This document shows, piece after piece, positions 1 to 9,503 of a stretch of DNA of 64,000 bases; position 1 is the first letter of the stretch, and each line of letters starts with the position of its first letter. Origin of the DNA: Lutibacter oceani. GTDB lineage: Bacteria; Bacteroidota; Bacteroidia; Flavobacteriales; Flavobacteriaceae. Both the position numbers and the translations under genes were made by a program. The notes beneath the pieces were generated by a model, which worked only from the letters and a program-made list of their open reading frames with translations, was not told the origin of the DNA and did not search any database. Where the stretch lies: positions 124,001 to 188,000 of the forward strand of contig NZ_QTTQ01000010.1 in assembly GCF_003384935.1 (NCBI RefSeq). The letters are read 5' to 3'.

Positions 1-52
1 TTCCACTTTCAGCGCTTATTCCTGCTCCGGTAAGTATTACAATCCTTTTCAT
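1..52 (-). CDS. cobB: Sir2-family NAD-dependent deacylase, N-terminal fragment
   Basis: Only the first 17 codons lie in the window; the gene runs off the left edge. They read MKRIVILTGAGISAESG, which contains the GAGISAESG NAD-binding signature that opens the catalytic domain of bacterial sirtuins (CobB/SIR2 class III). Family knowledge: these enzymes remove acyl groups from protein lysines using NAD. The ATG is at 52-50 on the minus strand, with an A/T-rich leader that diverges from trmH. The motif is distinctive, but so short a stretch cannot give the subclass. Confidence 0.8.
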   Translation of the reverse strand, partial: MKRIVILTGAGISAESG

Positions 53-161
53 TTAGATATATTTTCACCAACCTGTTTTTTTTAATTATTCATTTCGGTT
101 GGAAGTATTTAATTTTTAAGAAATGCCCATTATATGCATTCATTAATCAAAAGTAAAATTT

Positions 162-169
162 TATCTTTG
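162..169 (+). promoter_or_regulatory. Putative -7 box (TAnnTTTG) of trmH
   Basis: TATCTTTG matches the Bacteroidetes sigma-A -7 consensus TAnnTTTG and lies 16 bases before the trmH ATG. I see no clear -33 TTG at the right spacing, so support is moderate. Confidence 0.4.
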
Positions 170-185
170 AAAAAATACAATTTAA

Positions 186-863
186 ATGGTTGATCAAAAA
201 TATATTGAATTTTTAGAACAATTTGTAACTGAAAAAAGAAGAAATTTATTTCAAGAAGTTTTGGAAAATAGGACTAGACATTTTACGGTAGCAATAGAAG
301 ATATTTTTCAACCACATAATGCAAGTGCCATTGTAAGAAGTTGTGATGTGTTTGGTTTACAAGATTTACATGTTATTGAAAGTAAATATGAATTTTACGC
401 TTCAAGGTTAGTTGCAAAAGGAGCTCAAAAATGGATAGATTTTAACATGTACAATCAAAAAGATACAAATAACACATTAAATTGTATAGATAATTTACGG
501 TCAAAAGGGTATAAAATTATTGCGACAACACCACACAACGATTCTTGTTTGTTACAAGATTTTGATATTTCTCAAAAATCAGCTTTCTTTTTTGGAGTTG
601 AAAAACAAGGACTTTCAAAAGATGTTATGGATAATGCAGATGGTTTTTTAAAAATTCCAATGGTTGGTTTTACTGAAAGTTTAAATATTTCAGTTGCCGC
701 GGCAATTATTCTTCAAAATATGAATGAAAAGCTTAAAAAATCAGCTATAGATTGGAAACTTACAGAATATGAGCGAACTGAAAAATATCAGGAATGGCTA
801 GAAAAATCAATAAAAAGTATCAAAAAAATTAAAGCAAAATATTATTACGAAATTTCTAGTTAA
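186..863 (+). CDS. trmH: tRNA (guanosine-18-2'-O)-methyltransferase TrmH
   Basis: SPOUT-fold 2'-O-methyltransferase that would methylate G18 in the tRNA D-loop using S-adenosylmethionine. All three SpoU motifs are visible. Motif 1 is NASAIVRSCDVFG (45-57, catalytic Arg51), motif 2 is FFGVEKQGLS (135-144) and motif 3 is IPMVGFTESLNISVAAAI (157-174), which forms the trefoil-knot cofactor site. The N-terminal 30 and C-terminal 40 residues, rich in Lys and Glu, resemble the TrmH-specific extensions. At 225 residues the length is normal for TrmH. The 3' end overlaps the convergent gene by 8 bases. A second, RlmB-like SpoU enzyme lies at 23.9-24.7 kb. Confidence 0.9.
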   Translation: MVDQKYIEFLEQFVTEKRRNLFQEVLENRTRHFTVAIEDIFQPHNASAIVRSCDVFGLQDLHVIESKYEFYASRLVAKGAQKWIDFNMYNQKDTNNTLNCIDNLRSKGYKIIATTPHNDSCLLQDFDISQKSAFFFGVEKQGLSKDVMDNADGFLKIPMVGFTESLNISVAAAIILQNMNEKLKKSAIDWKLTEYERTEKYQEWLEKSIKSIKKIKAKYYYEISS

Positions 864-1230
864 TACTTATACTTTTAATTATTGCTGAAGAATTACAGTT
901 AATTACTGTTAAAGTAATGTTTTTTAATTCCTTTTTTCCTTTTATATTATATTGGTATAAACAACTATCCAATTTTATTTTATTCATTAAATCTACATTT
1001 CCATTCTTAAGAATTTGTGAAATAATAACTGTATCAATTTCTGAAGAAGTATTTAAAATTTTAAGAGCATCTTCGGAGAAGATTCTTTCTTTAACTCTAA
1101 GGGTTTTTAGTACGCGAGCATTTGGACCATAATCAAAAGAAGTATTTTTTTTACCAAATACAAATATTACAATAATAATTCCAATAGTTAATCCGCCTAA
1201 AAAAAAAGGTAATCGTTGTTTAAAAGTCAT
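856..1230 (-). CDS. Small membrane-anchored protein, DUF4258-like
   Basis: A protein of 124 residues with a short cytoplasmic start (MTFKQRLPF), one hydrophobic helix (about 9-26, ending in FGKK) and a soluble domain of about 95 residues. It resembles the small DUF4258 proteins that flavobacteria carry next to alanine dehydrogenase, but this is from memory of the family and the domain call is uncertain. The stretch VLKTLRVKERIFSEDA fits that reading. It lies 1 base downstream of the ald stop codon on the same strand, so it is probably the last gene of the porX-tsaE-ald operon. Function unknown. Confidence 0.6.
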   Translation of the reverse strand: MTFKQRLPFFLGGLTIGIIIVIFVFGKKNTSFDYGPNARVLKTLRVKERIFSEDALKILNTSSEIDTVIISQILKNGNVDLMNKIKLDSCLYQYNIKGKKELKNITLTVINCNSSAIIKSISIN

Positions 1231-1231
1231 A

Positions 1232-2434
1232 TTACAAAAATAGTAAATTTATATCTCTAAATGGGATATTAAACCAGTCTGCAACTGTTTTATTAGTTAA
1301 AATTCCGTGGTAAAAATACATTCCTTTTTGCAAACTTTTGTCAAAACGCACAGCATTTTCAAATCCACCTTCTTCAGCTATATTTGAAAGGTAAGGAGTA
1401 AAAATATTACTTATTGATACAGAGGCAGTTCTGGAATATCTAGATGGTATATTTGGAACACAATAATGAATAACTCCATATTTTTCAATAGTTGGATTTT
1501 TATGTGTTGTAACTTCAGAAGTTTCAAAGCATCCACCTCTATCAATACTTACGTCAACAATTACGGATCCTGTTTTCATTTGTTCAACCATTTCTTCAGT
1601 AACAAGAACTGGGGAGCGAGAGTTTCCTCTTACAGCTCCAATAGCTATATCGCACCTCATTAATGCTTTTTGCAGGGTTTTAGGCTGTATTGTTGAAGTG
1701 TAAATTGGTCGCCCTAAATTATGTTGTAAACTTCTTAGTTTGGTTAAAGAGTTGTCGAAAACTTTTACATTTGCACCTAATCCAATTGCTGAACGAGCTG
1801 CAAACTCAGCAACAGTACCAGCGCCTAGAATTACAACTTCAGTAGGAGGAACCCCACTAATATTCCCTAATAGCAATCCATTTCCTGCATTATCTTTACT
1901 CATCATTTCTGCGGCAATTAAAATTGATGCAGTTCCGGCTATTTCACTTAAAGATTTTACAACTGAATAAATACCGTGTTCATCTCTAATATAATCAAAC
2001 GCAACAGCTGTAATACGTTTGCTAGCAAGTGCTTCAAAATATTTTTTTGATTGTGTTTTTAGTTGAAGCGCTGAAAACAGTATACTTTGTGGATTTATTA
2101 ATTTAATTTCATCTAAAGATGGCGGTTCTACTTTTAAAATAATATGGCATGCAAAGACTTCTTTAACATCATAAGAGATTTTTGCACCAGCTTCTGAATA
2201 TTCATTATCAGAAAAATTTGCCCCTTCACCTGCACCAGTTTCTATAATAAATTTATGACCTTGATTGGTTAAAGCAGCAACTGCATCCGGAGTTAAACAA
2301 ACTCGTTTTTCCTGATAATGTGTTTCTTTGGGTATACCAATAACAAGTTCTCCTTTTTGTTTAATAACTTCTAAGGTTTCCTCTTGTGGTATTAGCTCAT
2401 GTTTGCTAAATGGTGAAGTAATTTTTTTACTCAT
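1232..2434 (-). CDS. ald: Alanine dehydrogenase family protein
   Basis: NAD-dependent oxidoreductase of the alanine dehydrogenase/transhydrogenase-alpha family; it would interconvert L-alanine and pyruvate plus ammonia. The N-terminal signature GIPKETHYQEKRVCLTPDAV (about 33-52) contains the substrate-binding Arg and the family's KE motif. A Rossmann motif VVILGAGTVAEFAARSA (about 200-216) binds NAD, and VDVSIDRGGCFETS (about 293-306) is the conserved second-domain loop. The length (400) is somewhat above the usual 370 because of an N-terminal extension of about 30 residues, typical of Bacteroidetes members. The ATG overlaps the end of tsaE by 8 bases, which suggests translational coupling. 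Confidence 0.85.
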   Translation of the reverse strand: MSKKITSPFSKHELIPQEETLEVIKQKGELVIGIPKETHYQEKRVCLTPDAVAALTNQGHKFIIETGAGEGANFSDNEYSEAGAKISYDVKEVFACHIILKVEPPSLDEIKLINPQSILFSALQLKTQSKKYFEALASKRITAVAFDYIRDEHGIYSVVKSLSEIAGTASILIAAEMMSKDNAGNGLLLGNISGVPPTEVVILGAGTVAEFAARSAIGLGANVKVFDNSLTKLRSLQHNLGRPIYTSTIQPKTLQKALMRCDIAIGAVRGNSRSPVLVTEEMVEQMKTGSVIVDVSIDRGGCFETSEVTTHKNPTIEKYGVIHYCVPNIPSRYSRTASVSISNIFTPYLSNIAEEGGFENAVRFDKSLQKGMYFYHGILTNKTVADWFNIPFRDINLLFL

Positions 2435-2843
2435 TATTTATAACCTCTATAGTTCTTAGTTGATTGCTATTTTGTGTAATTGTAATATTTACTGACTTTA
2501 AAGGTACTAAATTTTCAACTTTATTTGGCCATTCTACTAAACACCAGTTATTACTATAAAAGTATTCTTCAATTCCCATATCCAAAGCCTCTTCTTCATT
2601 TTCAATTCTGTAAAAATCGAAATGAAATATTTTTTTATTTTCTGTAGTACAATATTCATTAACCAAAGAAAAAGTGGGTGAGCTAACGTTATCTAATACT
2701 CCTAACTGTTTAACTATTTCTTTAATAAGGGTGGTTTTTCCAACTCCCATTTCTCCATAAAAAAGCAATACTTTATGTTTTGAATAATTTATAACCTCTT
2801 TAGCAATTTCGGGTAATTGTTGTAAAGTGTAGTTTTTAATCAT
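2427..2843 (-). CDS. tsaE: tRNA threonylcarbamoyladenosine biosynthesis ATPase TsaE
   Basis: P-loop ATPase that works with TsaB and TsaD to make the t6A modification at tRNA position 37. The Walker A motif GEMGVGKTTL is near the N terminus, followed by SSPTFSLVNEY (switch-like), HFDFYRI and the C-terminal EWP motif, all diagnostic of TsaE. I start it at MIKNYTLQQ (ATG 2843-2841). An upstream in-frame ATG would add ten residues that overlap the porX end and match nothing in the family. The result is 138 residues, normal for TsaE. It sits between porX and ald on one strand. Confidence 0.88.
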   Translation of the reverse strand: MIKNYTLQQLPEIAKEVINYSKHKVLLFYGEMGVGKTTLIKEIVKQLGVLDNVSSPTFSLVNEYCTTENKKIFHFDFYRIENEEEALDMGIEEYFYSNNWCLVEWPNKVENLVPLKSVNITITQNSNQLRTIEVINNE

Positions 2844-2850
2844 AAATAAA

Positions 2851-4401
2851 CTATTTTGGTACAAATATAGCACAAGGAATTATCATTTCCTCTAAAGAAA
2901 TACCACCATGTTGGTAGGTGTTTCTATAATATTTTACAAAATGATTATAATTATTAGGATATGCAAAAAAGTAATCTTCTTTTGCAAAAATAAAAGAACT
3001 ATTCATATGCAGTGAAGGAAGTAAAATATCTTTTGGATTTTTAACTGCATATACTTCTTTTTCTTCAAACGAAAGGCTTTTACCTGTTTTGTATCTTAAA
3101 TTTGAACTGATATTTTTGTCTCCAATTACTTTTGAAGGTGTTTTTGAATTAATGGTACCGTGGTCTGTTGTTATAATTAATTTTAAACCTAATTTTTGTG
3201 ATTTTTGAATCATTTCTAATAAAGGTGAGTTTAAAAACCAACTATTTGTTAAAGATCTGTATGCTTTATCATCACTTGCTAATTCTTTAATAACTTCCAT
3301 TTCTGTTTTTGCATGAGAAATCATATCAACAAAATTATAAACAATAACAGTTAAATCATTTTCTTTAATTGAATTGAAATTATCTGATAATTGTTTACCG
3401 GATTTTAAATTGGTAATTTTGTAATATTCAAATTTAAGAGGCTCTCTAAGTCGTTGTAATTGAGCTTCTAAAAATTCTTTTTCATATAAATTCTTACCAC
3501 CTTCATCGGTATCATTTTTCCATAAATCAGGATGTTTTTGCTCCATTTCCAAAGGCATTAATCCAGAAAAAATTGAGTTTCTTGCATATTGGGTTGCAGT
3601 TGGTAAAATAGATAAATAAGGAACTTCAACTTGCTTTTTGTAATATTTATCAATGGTTTTTTCTATAATATTATATTGATCATAGCGTAAGTTATCAATT
3701 ACAACTAAAAGTGTTCCTTTTGAATTTTTAACTTCAGGTAAAATTATTTCTTTAAATAAATTATTTGATAATACAGGAGCATCTTCAGCATTATGTATCC
3801 AATCTTGATAGTTCTTTTTAATGAATTTAAAAAACAGTGAATTTGCTTCTTGTTTTTGACTTTCAAGAATTTCAATCATTCCAGAGTCATTTATATTCTC
3901 AAGTTCCAACTCCCAGTATACAAGCTTTTTATAAATATCAATCCATTCTTCATAAGAATTTACCATTGCTAAATCCATAGCAATTTTTCTAAATTCCTGT
4001 TGATAATTTGAAGTTGTTTTTTCGGATACTAAACGAGAATGATCTAAATTCTTTTTTAAACTTAGTAAAATTTGATTCGGATTAACAGGTTTAATCAAGT
4101 AATCTGCTATTTTATTTCCAATAGCATCTTCCATAATATATTCTTCTTCACTTTTAGTAATCATAACAACTGGAAGATTTGCATGTTTACTTTTGATTTC
4201 AGATAATGTTTCTAAGCCACTTAAACCTGGCATATTTTCGTCTAAAAAAACAATATCATAATTATTTTCGTTACATAAATCAATAGCATCAGCGCCATTA
4301 TTGCATTTTGTAACTGCATATCCTTTTTTTTCTAAAAATAAAATATGTGGTTTTAGTAAATCAATTTCATCATCCACCCATAAAATACTTATTTCACTCA
4401 T
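2851..4401 (-). CDS. porX: PorX-type response regulator with PglZ phosphatase domain
   Basis: Two-component response regulator which, with PorY, controls the type IX secretion system in Bacteroidetes. A receiver domain occupies about 5-120: acidic pair D10/D11, phospho-acceptor Asp54 in IVFLDENMPGLSG, and Lys103 in LIKP. A helical linker follows, then a PglZ/alkaline-phosphatase-like domain from about 225 to the end with VVIDNLRYDQ, PTATQYARN (the family's catalytic Thr region) and IITTDHGT, which look like metal ligands. The length of 516 is standard for PorX. Its partner PorY is not in the window. It heads the minus-strand operon porX-tsaE-ald. Confidence 0.92.
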   Translation of the reverse strand: MSEISILWVDDEIDLLKPHILFLEKKGYAVTKCNNGADAIDLCNENNYDIVFLDENMPGLSGLETLSEIKSKHANLPVVMITKSEEEYIMEDAIGNKIADYLIKPVNPNQILLSLKKNLDHSRLVSEKTTSNYQQEFRKIAMDLAMVNSYEEWIDIYKKLVYWELELENINDSGMIEILESQKQEANSLFFKFIKKNYQDWIHNAEDAPVLSNNLFKEIILPEVKNSKGTLLVVIDNLRYDQYNIIEKTIDKYYKKQVEVPYLSILPTATQYARNSIFSGLMPLEMEQKHPDLWKNDTDEGGKNLYEKEFLEAQLQRLREPLKFEYYKITNLKSGKQLSDNFNSIKENDLTVIVYNFVDMISHAKTEMEVIKELASDDKAYRSLTNSWFLNSPLLEMIQKSQKLGLKLIITTDHGTINSKTPSKVIGDKNISSNLRYKTGKSLSFEEKEVYAVKNPKDILLPSLHMNSSFIFAKEDYFFAYPNNYNHFVKYYRNTYQHGGISLEEMIIPCAIFVPK

Positions 4402-4443
4402 ATTGTTTGTTATCTTTGTAATACTATTAATAAATAAATTGTT

Positions 4444-5673
4444 TTGAACGAAAAAAAAACGAACAAACTTAAAATATTAAACGATCCAATCTACGGATTT
4501 ATTTTGATTCCTAATGCTTTAATATTTGACTTGATTCAACATTCTTATTTTCAGCGTTTAAGAAGGATTTCACAAATGGGATTATCACATTTAGTATATC
4601 CAGGAGCGCATCATACAAGGTTTCATCATGCACTAGGATGTATGCATTTAATGCAAAAAGCAGTACGAATATTAAAATTTAAAGGTGTTGAAATTTCTGA
4701 TGAAGAGGCAAATGCACTTTATATAGCCATTTTATTACATGATATTGGGCATGGACCGTTTTCACATGCATTAGAACAAAGTATTGCTACTGGAATTCAT
4801 CATGAAGCTATTTCTTTGAAATTTATGGAGGCTTTAAACGAGGAATTTAAAGGTGAATTATCTTTAGCAATTACTATTTTTAAAGGTGAATATCATCGTA
4901 AGTTTTTATATCAATTAATTGCTAGTCAGTTAGATATGGATAGGTTAGATTATTTAAAGCGGGATAGTTTTTATACTGGAGTTTCTGAAGGAAATATTAA
5001 TTCTGAACGTTTAATTACCATGTTAAATGTTGCGAATGATTATTTGGTTGTTGAAGAAAAAGGTATTTATTCAGTAGAAAAATTTATTGTAGCTCGTCGT
5101 TTAATGTATTGGCAGGTTTATTTACATAAAACAGGATTAGGTGCTGAAAAATTATTAGAAAAAGTGTTGGTTCGTGCAAAAGAATTAGTATTAAAAGGTA
5201 CCAAATTACCAGTAAGCAAAGCCTTTGAATATTTTTTAACTAACCAGATAAATGAAGAGAATTTTACAGATAAAACATTAAAAATGTTTTCAAAGTTGGA
5301 TGATTATGATGTTTTGGGCTCAATTAAGGAATGGATTTCAAATGATGATTTTATTCTCTCTACACTTTCTGAAAGTTTAATAAATAGAAAATTACCAAAA
5401 GTAGAATTACAAAATGAACCCTATTCAAAAGACGAAGTTTTAGCAATAAAAGAGGAAGTTAAAAAAAGGTTTAAGTTAAATAATTCAGAAGTTAATTACT
5501 TAGTTTATAATGGTAAAATTAGTAATCAAGCTTACGATTCAACACAAAATACTATAAAGTTGTTATTTAAAAACGGTGAAGTAAAAGATGTTATTAAAGC
5601 TTCTGATCACTTAAATATACAAGCACTTTCTAAACCTGTATATAAGTATTATATGTGTTATCCTAAGAAATAG
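4444..5673 (+). CDS. HD-domain phosphohydrolase
   Basis: Metal-dependent HD-superfamily hydrolase of the dGTPase-like (YdhJ/SAMHD1-related) group; the substrate is not known. The HD ligands are visible: HTRFHHALG (57-65), LLHDIGHGPFSHALE (98-112, His99-Asp100) and a later Asp in SQLDMDRLDY (about 166). The start is TTG at 4444, because no in-frame ATG precedes the conserved N-terminal region LNDPIYGFI. The family commonly begins this way. It lies directly upstream of lpxD but has its own spacing of 33 bases and a separate promoter for lpxD. The length of 409 is normal. Confidence 0.85.
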   Translation: MNEKKTNKLKILNDPIYGFILIPNALIFDLIQHSYFQRLRRISQMGLSHLVYPGAHHTRFHHALGCMHLMQKAVRILKFKGVEISDEEANALYIAILLHDIGHGPFSHALEQSIATGIHHEAISLKFMEALNEEFKGELSLAITIFKGEYHRKFLYQLIASQLDMDRLDYLKRDSFYTGVSEGNINSERLITMLNVANDYLVVEEKGIYSVEKFIVARRLMYWQVYLHKTGLGAEKLLEKVLVRAKELVLKGTKLPVSKAFEYFLTNQINEENFTDKTLKMFSKLDDYDVLGSIKEWISNDDFILSTLSESLINRKLPKVELQNEPYSKDEVLAIKEEVKKRFKLNNSEVNYLVYNGKISNQAYDSTQNTIKLLFKNGEVKDVIKASDHLNIQALSKPVYKYYMCYPKK

Positions 5674-5693
5674 GTATAGTTATTCTTTTTTTT

Positions 5694-5701
5694 TACTTTT
5701 G
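5694..5701 (+). promoter_or_regulatory. Putative -7 box of the lpxD operon; leaderless-like spacing
   Basis: TACTTTTG matches TAnnTTTG and ends only 5 bases before the lpxD ATG. Transcription would begin at or next to the start codon, giving a nearly leaderless mRNA. No convincing -33 TTG was found. Confidence 0.45.
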
Positions 5702-5706
5702 CAACA

Positions 5707-6750
5707 ATGAAATTTACAGCAAATCAAATAGCGAAAATTTTAGATGGTGATATAGTTGGTAATGCAGATGTGGAAGTTTATAAACTTTCTAAAATTGAAG
5801 AAGGAGAACAAGGTTCTTTAACTTTCTTATCTAATCCAAAGTATACACCATATATATATTCTACAAAGGCTTCTATTGCAATTGTAGGCAAAAATTTTAT
5901 TCCCGAAAAGGAATTTAATACAACACTAATTAAAGTTGATGATGCATATCAATCTTTTGCTTTATTATTAGAATATTATAATCAAGCAAAATCACAAAAA
6001 AATGGTATTGAAGAGCCTTCATATATTTCTGAAACCAGTGTAACTGGAGATGCAATTTATATTGGTGCTTTTGCTTATATTGGAGCGCAATCAATTATTG
6101 GAAATAATGTAAAAATATACCCCAATGTTTATATTGGAGATAATGTAAAAATTGGAGATAATACCATTATTTTTTCTGGAGCAAAGATATACTCTGAAAC
6201 CGAAATTGGAGAAAATTGTGTAATAAATTCAGGTGCTATTATTGGTGCTGATGGTTTTGGTTTTGCACCTAGTGAAGATGGAACTTATGGAAAAGTTCCT
6301 CAAATAGGGAATGTAATTATTGAAGATTTTGTTGATATAGGAGCAGCCACAACAATTGATAGAGCTACGTTAGGATCAACAATAATAAGAAAGGGCGTAA
6401 AATTAGATAATCAAATTCAAGTTGCTCATAATGTTGAAATAGGAAAAAATACAGTAATTGCAGCTCAAACGGGAATTGCAGGTTCATCTAAAATTGGTGA
6501 AAACTGTATGATTGGTGGTCAAGTTGGGGTTGCAGGGCATTTAACTATTGGAAATAATGTTAGAATACAAGCGCAATCTGGTATTGCTAAAAATATAAAA
6601 GATGATGAAATTATTCAGGGAACGCCAGCATTTGGATATACCGATTTTAATAAATCATATGTATATTTTAAAAAATTACCTAGCCTAATGGCTACAATAA
6701 ATATGTTAGAAAAAGAAGTTAAAGCTTTAAAGGAAAAATATGAGTACTAA
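5707..6750 (+). CDS. lpxD: UDP-3-O-acylglucosamine N-acyltransferase LpxD
   Basis: Third enzyme of lipid A synthesis; it adds a 3-hydroxyacyl chain from acyl-ACP to UDP-3-O-acylglucosamine in the cytoplasm. An N-terminal uridine-binding domain (1-100) precedes a left-handed beta helix of hexapeptide repeats (about 105-310) and a C-terminal helix. His241 in VAHNVEIG and His278 in VAGHLTIG match the two functional histidines known from E. coli LpxD (239 and 276). The length of 347 is normal. It overlaps lpxC by 11 bases. A second, divergent copy lies four genes downstream. Confidence 0.95.
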   Translation: MKFTANQIAKILDGDIVGNADVEVYKLSKIEEGEQGSLTFLSNPKYTPYIYSTKASIAIVGKNFIPEKEFNTTLIKVDDAYQSFALLLEYYNQAKSQKNGIEEPSYISETSVTGDAIYIGAFAYIGAQSIIGNNVKIYPNVYIGDNVKIGDNTIIFSGAKIYSETEIGENCVINSGAIIGADGFGFAPSEDGTYGKVPQIGNVIIEDFVDIGAATTIDRATLGSTIIRKGVKLDNQIQVAHNVEIGKNTVIAAQTGIAGSSKIGENCMIGGQVGVAGHLTIGNNVRIQAQSGIAKNIKDDEIIQGTPAFGYTDFNKSYVYFKKLPSLMATINMLEKEVKALKEKYEY

Positions 6751-8137
6751 ACAAAAAACAATTAAGAATGAAGTAACCCTTTCTGGTGTTGGTTTACATA
6801 CCGGAAATAAAGTTACTATGACTTTTAAACCTGCACCAATTAATCATGGGTATGCTTTTGTTAGAATTGATTTAGAAGGAGAACCTATAATTGAAGCAAG
6901 TGCTGAATACGTTGTAAACACCCAGCGAGGTACAAATTTAGAAAAAAGAGGTGTTTTTGTAAATACATCTGAGCACGTTTTGGCAGCAGTTGTTGCTTTA
7001 GATATTGATAATATTTGTATTGAAATTAATAGCGCAGAACCTCCAATAATGGATGGTTCATCTAAGCATTTTGTTGAGGCACTTGAAAAAGCAGGTATAA
7101 AAGAGCAAGATGCAGAAAGAGAAGAATATGTAGTAAAAGAAATTATTTCTTACAAAGATGAAGAAACAGGAAGTGAAATTATTTTAATGCCTTCAACTGA
7201 ATACCAAATTACTGCAATGGTAGATTTTGGCACTAAAGTTTTAGGTACTCAAAATGCAACTTTAAATTCACTTAAAGATTTTAAAGATGAAATTTCTGAT
7301 GCACGTACCTTTAGTTTTTTGCATGAATTAGAAATGTTGCTAGACAATAATTTAATAAAAGGTGGAGATCTAAATAATGCTATAGTTTATGTAGATAAGG
7401 AAATTTCTGAAGAAACTATGAACAAATTAAAGAAAGCTTTTAATAAAGATTCTTTAACAGTTAAACCAAATGGTATTTTAGATAATTTAACATTACGTTG
7501 GGCAAATGAAGCTGCAAGGCATAAATTGTTAGATGTAATAGGTGATTTAGCTTTAGTTGGCACAAGAATTAGAGGTAAGGTAATTGCTAATAAACCTGGA
7601 CATTTGGTGAATACAGTTTTTGCAAAAAAACTTCAAAAAATAATAAAACAAGAGAAAAGAAACAAAGTACCTTCTTTTGATTTAAATCAGCCGCCATTAA
7701 TGGATATTCATGAAATAATGAGTATTTTACCACACAGACCTCCATTCTTATTAATTGATAGAATTATTGAGCTTTCTGATAAGCATGTAGTTGGAATGAA
7801 AAATGTAACCATGAATGAAGACTTTTTTGTAGGACATTTTCCTGGTGCACCTGTAATGCCAGGTGTTTTACAAGTAGAAGCTATGGCGCAATGTGGTGGT
7901 GTTTTAGTGCTGAGTACTGTACCAGATCCAGAAAATTACCTGACATATTTTATGAAAATGGACAATGTTAAGTTTAAACAAAAAGTATTACCAGGCGATA
8001 CACTTATTTTTAAAGCTGAATTAATATCTCCTATTAGAAGAGGAATTTGTCATATGCAATCTTATGGATATGCAAATGGAAAATTAGTAGTTGAAGCAGA
8101 ATTAATGGCGCAAATAGCAAAAAAACCTAAAGAATAA
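6740..8137 (+). CDS. lpxC/fabZ: Bifunctional LpxC deacetylase / FabZ dehydratase
   Basis: Fusion protein characteristic of Bacteroidetes. The N-terminal part (1-305) is the zinc deacetylase committing UDP-acyl-GlcNAc to lipid A; its zinc ligands are His79 (SEHVLAA) and His261/Asp265 ([10 protein letters not shown]). The C-terminal part (about 318-465) is beta-hydroxyacyl-ACP dehydratase with [12 protein letters not shown] (active-site His332) and [16 protein letters not shown] (365-380, Glu380). Joining the two puts fatty-acid elongation and lipid A commitment in one polypeptide. The stop codon overlaps the lpxA ATG (TAATG), which suggests tight co-translation. Confidence 0.96.
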   Translation: MSTKQKTIKNEVTLSGVGLHTGNKVTMTFKPAPINHGYAFVRIDLEGEPIIEASAEYVVNTQRGTNLEKRGVFVNTSEHVLAAVVALDIDNICIEINSAEPPIMDGSSKHFVEALEKAGIKEQDAEREEYVVKEIISYKDEETGSEIILMPSTEYQITAMVDFGTKVLGTQNATLNSLKDFKDEISDARTFSFLHELEMLLDNNLIKGGDLNNAIVYVDKEISEETMNKLKKAFNKDSLTVKPNGILDNLTLRWANEAARHKLLDVIGDLALVGTRIRGKVIANKPGHLVNTVFAKKLQKIIKQEKRNKVPSFDLNQPPLMDIHEIMSILPHRPPFLLIDRIIELSDKHVVGMKNVTMNEDFFVGHFPGAPVMPGVLQVEAMAQCGGVLVLSTVPDPENYLTYFMKMDNVKFKQKVLPGDTLIFKAELISPIRRGICHMQSYGYANGKLVVEAELMAQIAKKPKE

Positions 8138-8919
8138 TGAATCAACCTTTAGCTTATATTCATCCCGGGGCAAAAATAGCTACCAATGTAGTTGTAGAAC
8201 CTTTTACAACAATACATAATAATGTAATAATTGGTTCTGGAACCTGGATAGGTTCAAATGTAACAATTATGGAAGGCGCTAGAATTGGAAAAAATTGTAG
8301 AATTTTTCCAGGTGCTGTAATTTCAGCAATTCCGCAAGATTTAAAATTTGATGGAGAAGATTCTTTAGCAGTTATTGGAGACAATACTACTATTAGAGAA
8401 TGTTGTACCATTAACAGAGGTACTAAAGCATTGGGTAAAACTCAAATTGGAGACAATTGCTTAATTATGGCAACATCGCATATTGCACATGATTGTATTA
8501 TTGGTGATAACTGTATTTTGGCTAATGGATCTGTTATTGCAGGACATGTTACAGTTGGTGATTTTGCAATTTTAAGCGGATTGGTTGCCGTGCATCAATT
8601 TATTCATATTGGAGAACATGCAATGGTTTCAGGTGGTTCTTTGGTAAGAAAAGATGTACCTCCTTATGCAAAGGCTGGTAAAGAACCACTTTCATATATT
8701 GGTATTAACTCAATTGGATTAAGAAGAAGAGGGTTTGATACTGAAAAAATTAGAGAAATTCAGAACATTTTTAGAATATTATATCAAAAAAATTACAATA
8801 CCACTCAGGCTTTAGAAAAAATTGAAGCTGAAATGGAGGCTACAAAAGAAAGAGATCAAATTATTCTTTTCATTAAAAATTCTCAGCGTGGAATTATGAA
8901 AGGATATCAAACAAGTTAA
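8137..8919 (+). CDS. lpxA: UDP-N-acetylglucosamine acyltransferase LpxA
   Basis: First enzyme of lipid A synthesis; it transfers a 3-hydroxyacyl chain to the 3-OH of UDP-GlcNAc. It has a left-handed beta helix from the N terminus to about residue 190 and a C-terminal helical domain. The catalytic histidine lies in SHIAHDC (His118, equivalent to His125 of E. coli), and GAVISAIPQDLKFDGE is the conserved substrate loop. The length of 260 is typical. It starts within the lpxC-fabZ stop codon and is followed after 13 bases by efp. Confidence 0.95.
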   Translation: MNQPLAYIHPGAKIATNVVVEPFTTIHNNVIIGSGTWIGSNVTIMEGARIGKNCRIFPGAVISAIPQDLKFDGEDSLAVIGDNTTIRECCTINRGTKALGKTQIGDNCLIMATSHIAHDCIIGDNCILANGSVIAGHVTVGDFAILSGLVAVHQFIHIGEHAMVSGGSLVRKDVPPYAKAGKEPLSYIGINSIGLRRRGFDTEKIREIQNIFRILYQKNYNTTQALEKIEAEMEATKERDQIILFIKNSQRGIMKGYQTS

Positions 8920-8932
8920 TTAAACAAATTTT

Positions 8933-9499
8933 ATGGCAACAACATCAGATATTAGAAACGGATTATGTATTAAACATAATAATGATATTTTTAAAGTAGT
9001 AGAATTTTTACACGTAAAACCTGGTAAAGGTCCTGCATTTGTGAGAACAAAACTAAAAAGTTTATCAACAGGAAAAGTACTTGATAATACATTTCCTGCA
9101 GGTAGAAAAATTGAAGATATTAGAGTTGAAACAAGAAAGTATCAATTTTTATATCCAGAAGGTGATATGTTTCACTTTATGAATACAGATGATTATAATC
9201 AAATTACCTTAAACAAGGAAACACTTGATACACCAGAACTTTTAAAGGAAGGAGAAATAGTAACGGTTATATTTAATACTGAAGATAGTATGCCTTTATC
9301 TGTTGATATGCCAACAAGTGTTATTTTAGAAGTAACACATACTGAACCTGGAGTTAAAGGTAATACAGCAACAAATGCAACCAAACCTGCAACAGTTGAA
9401 ACAGGTGCACAAATTAATGTGCCTTTGTTTATTAATGAAGGAGACAAAATTAAAATTGACACTTCAAAAAGCTCTTATTTAGAACGAGTTAAAGAATAA
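8933..9499 (+). CDS. efp: Translation elongation factor P
   Basis: EF-P relieves ribosome stalling at polyproline stretches by binding between the P and E sites. It has the three-domain OB-fold layout at the standard length of 188. The tip loop HVKPGKGPAFVRTK carries Lys32, the position that is modified in many bacteria. I see no epmA/epmB or other modification gene in the window. It is embedded between lpxA and a second lpxD, an arrangement common in flavobacteria, with spacings of 13 and 4 bases that imply one transcript. Confidence 0.96.
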   Translation: MATTSDIRNGLCIKHNNDIFKVVEFLHVKPGKGPAFVRTKLKSLSTGKVLDNTFPAGRKIEDIRVETRKYQFLYPEGDMFHFMNTDDYNQITLNKETLDTPELLKEGEIVTVIFNTEDSMPLSVDMPTSVILEVTHTEPGVKGNTATNATKPATVETGAQINVPLFINEGDKIKIDTSKSSYLERVKE

Positions 9500-9503
9500 T
9501 GTT

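Noticed and set aside
2843-2873. Longer tsaE start at 2873
   Set aside because: The extra residues overlap porX and are not part of TsaE; the ATG at 2843 fits the family length.
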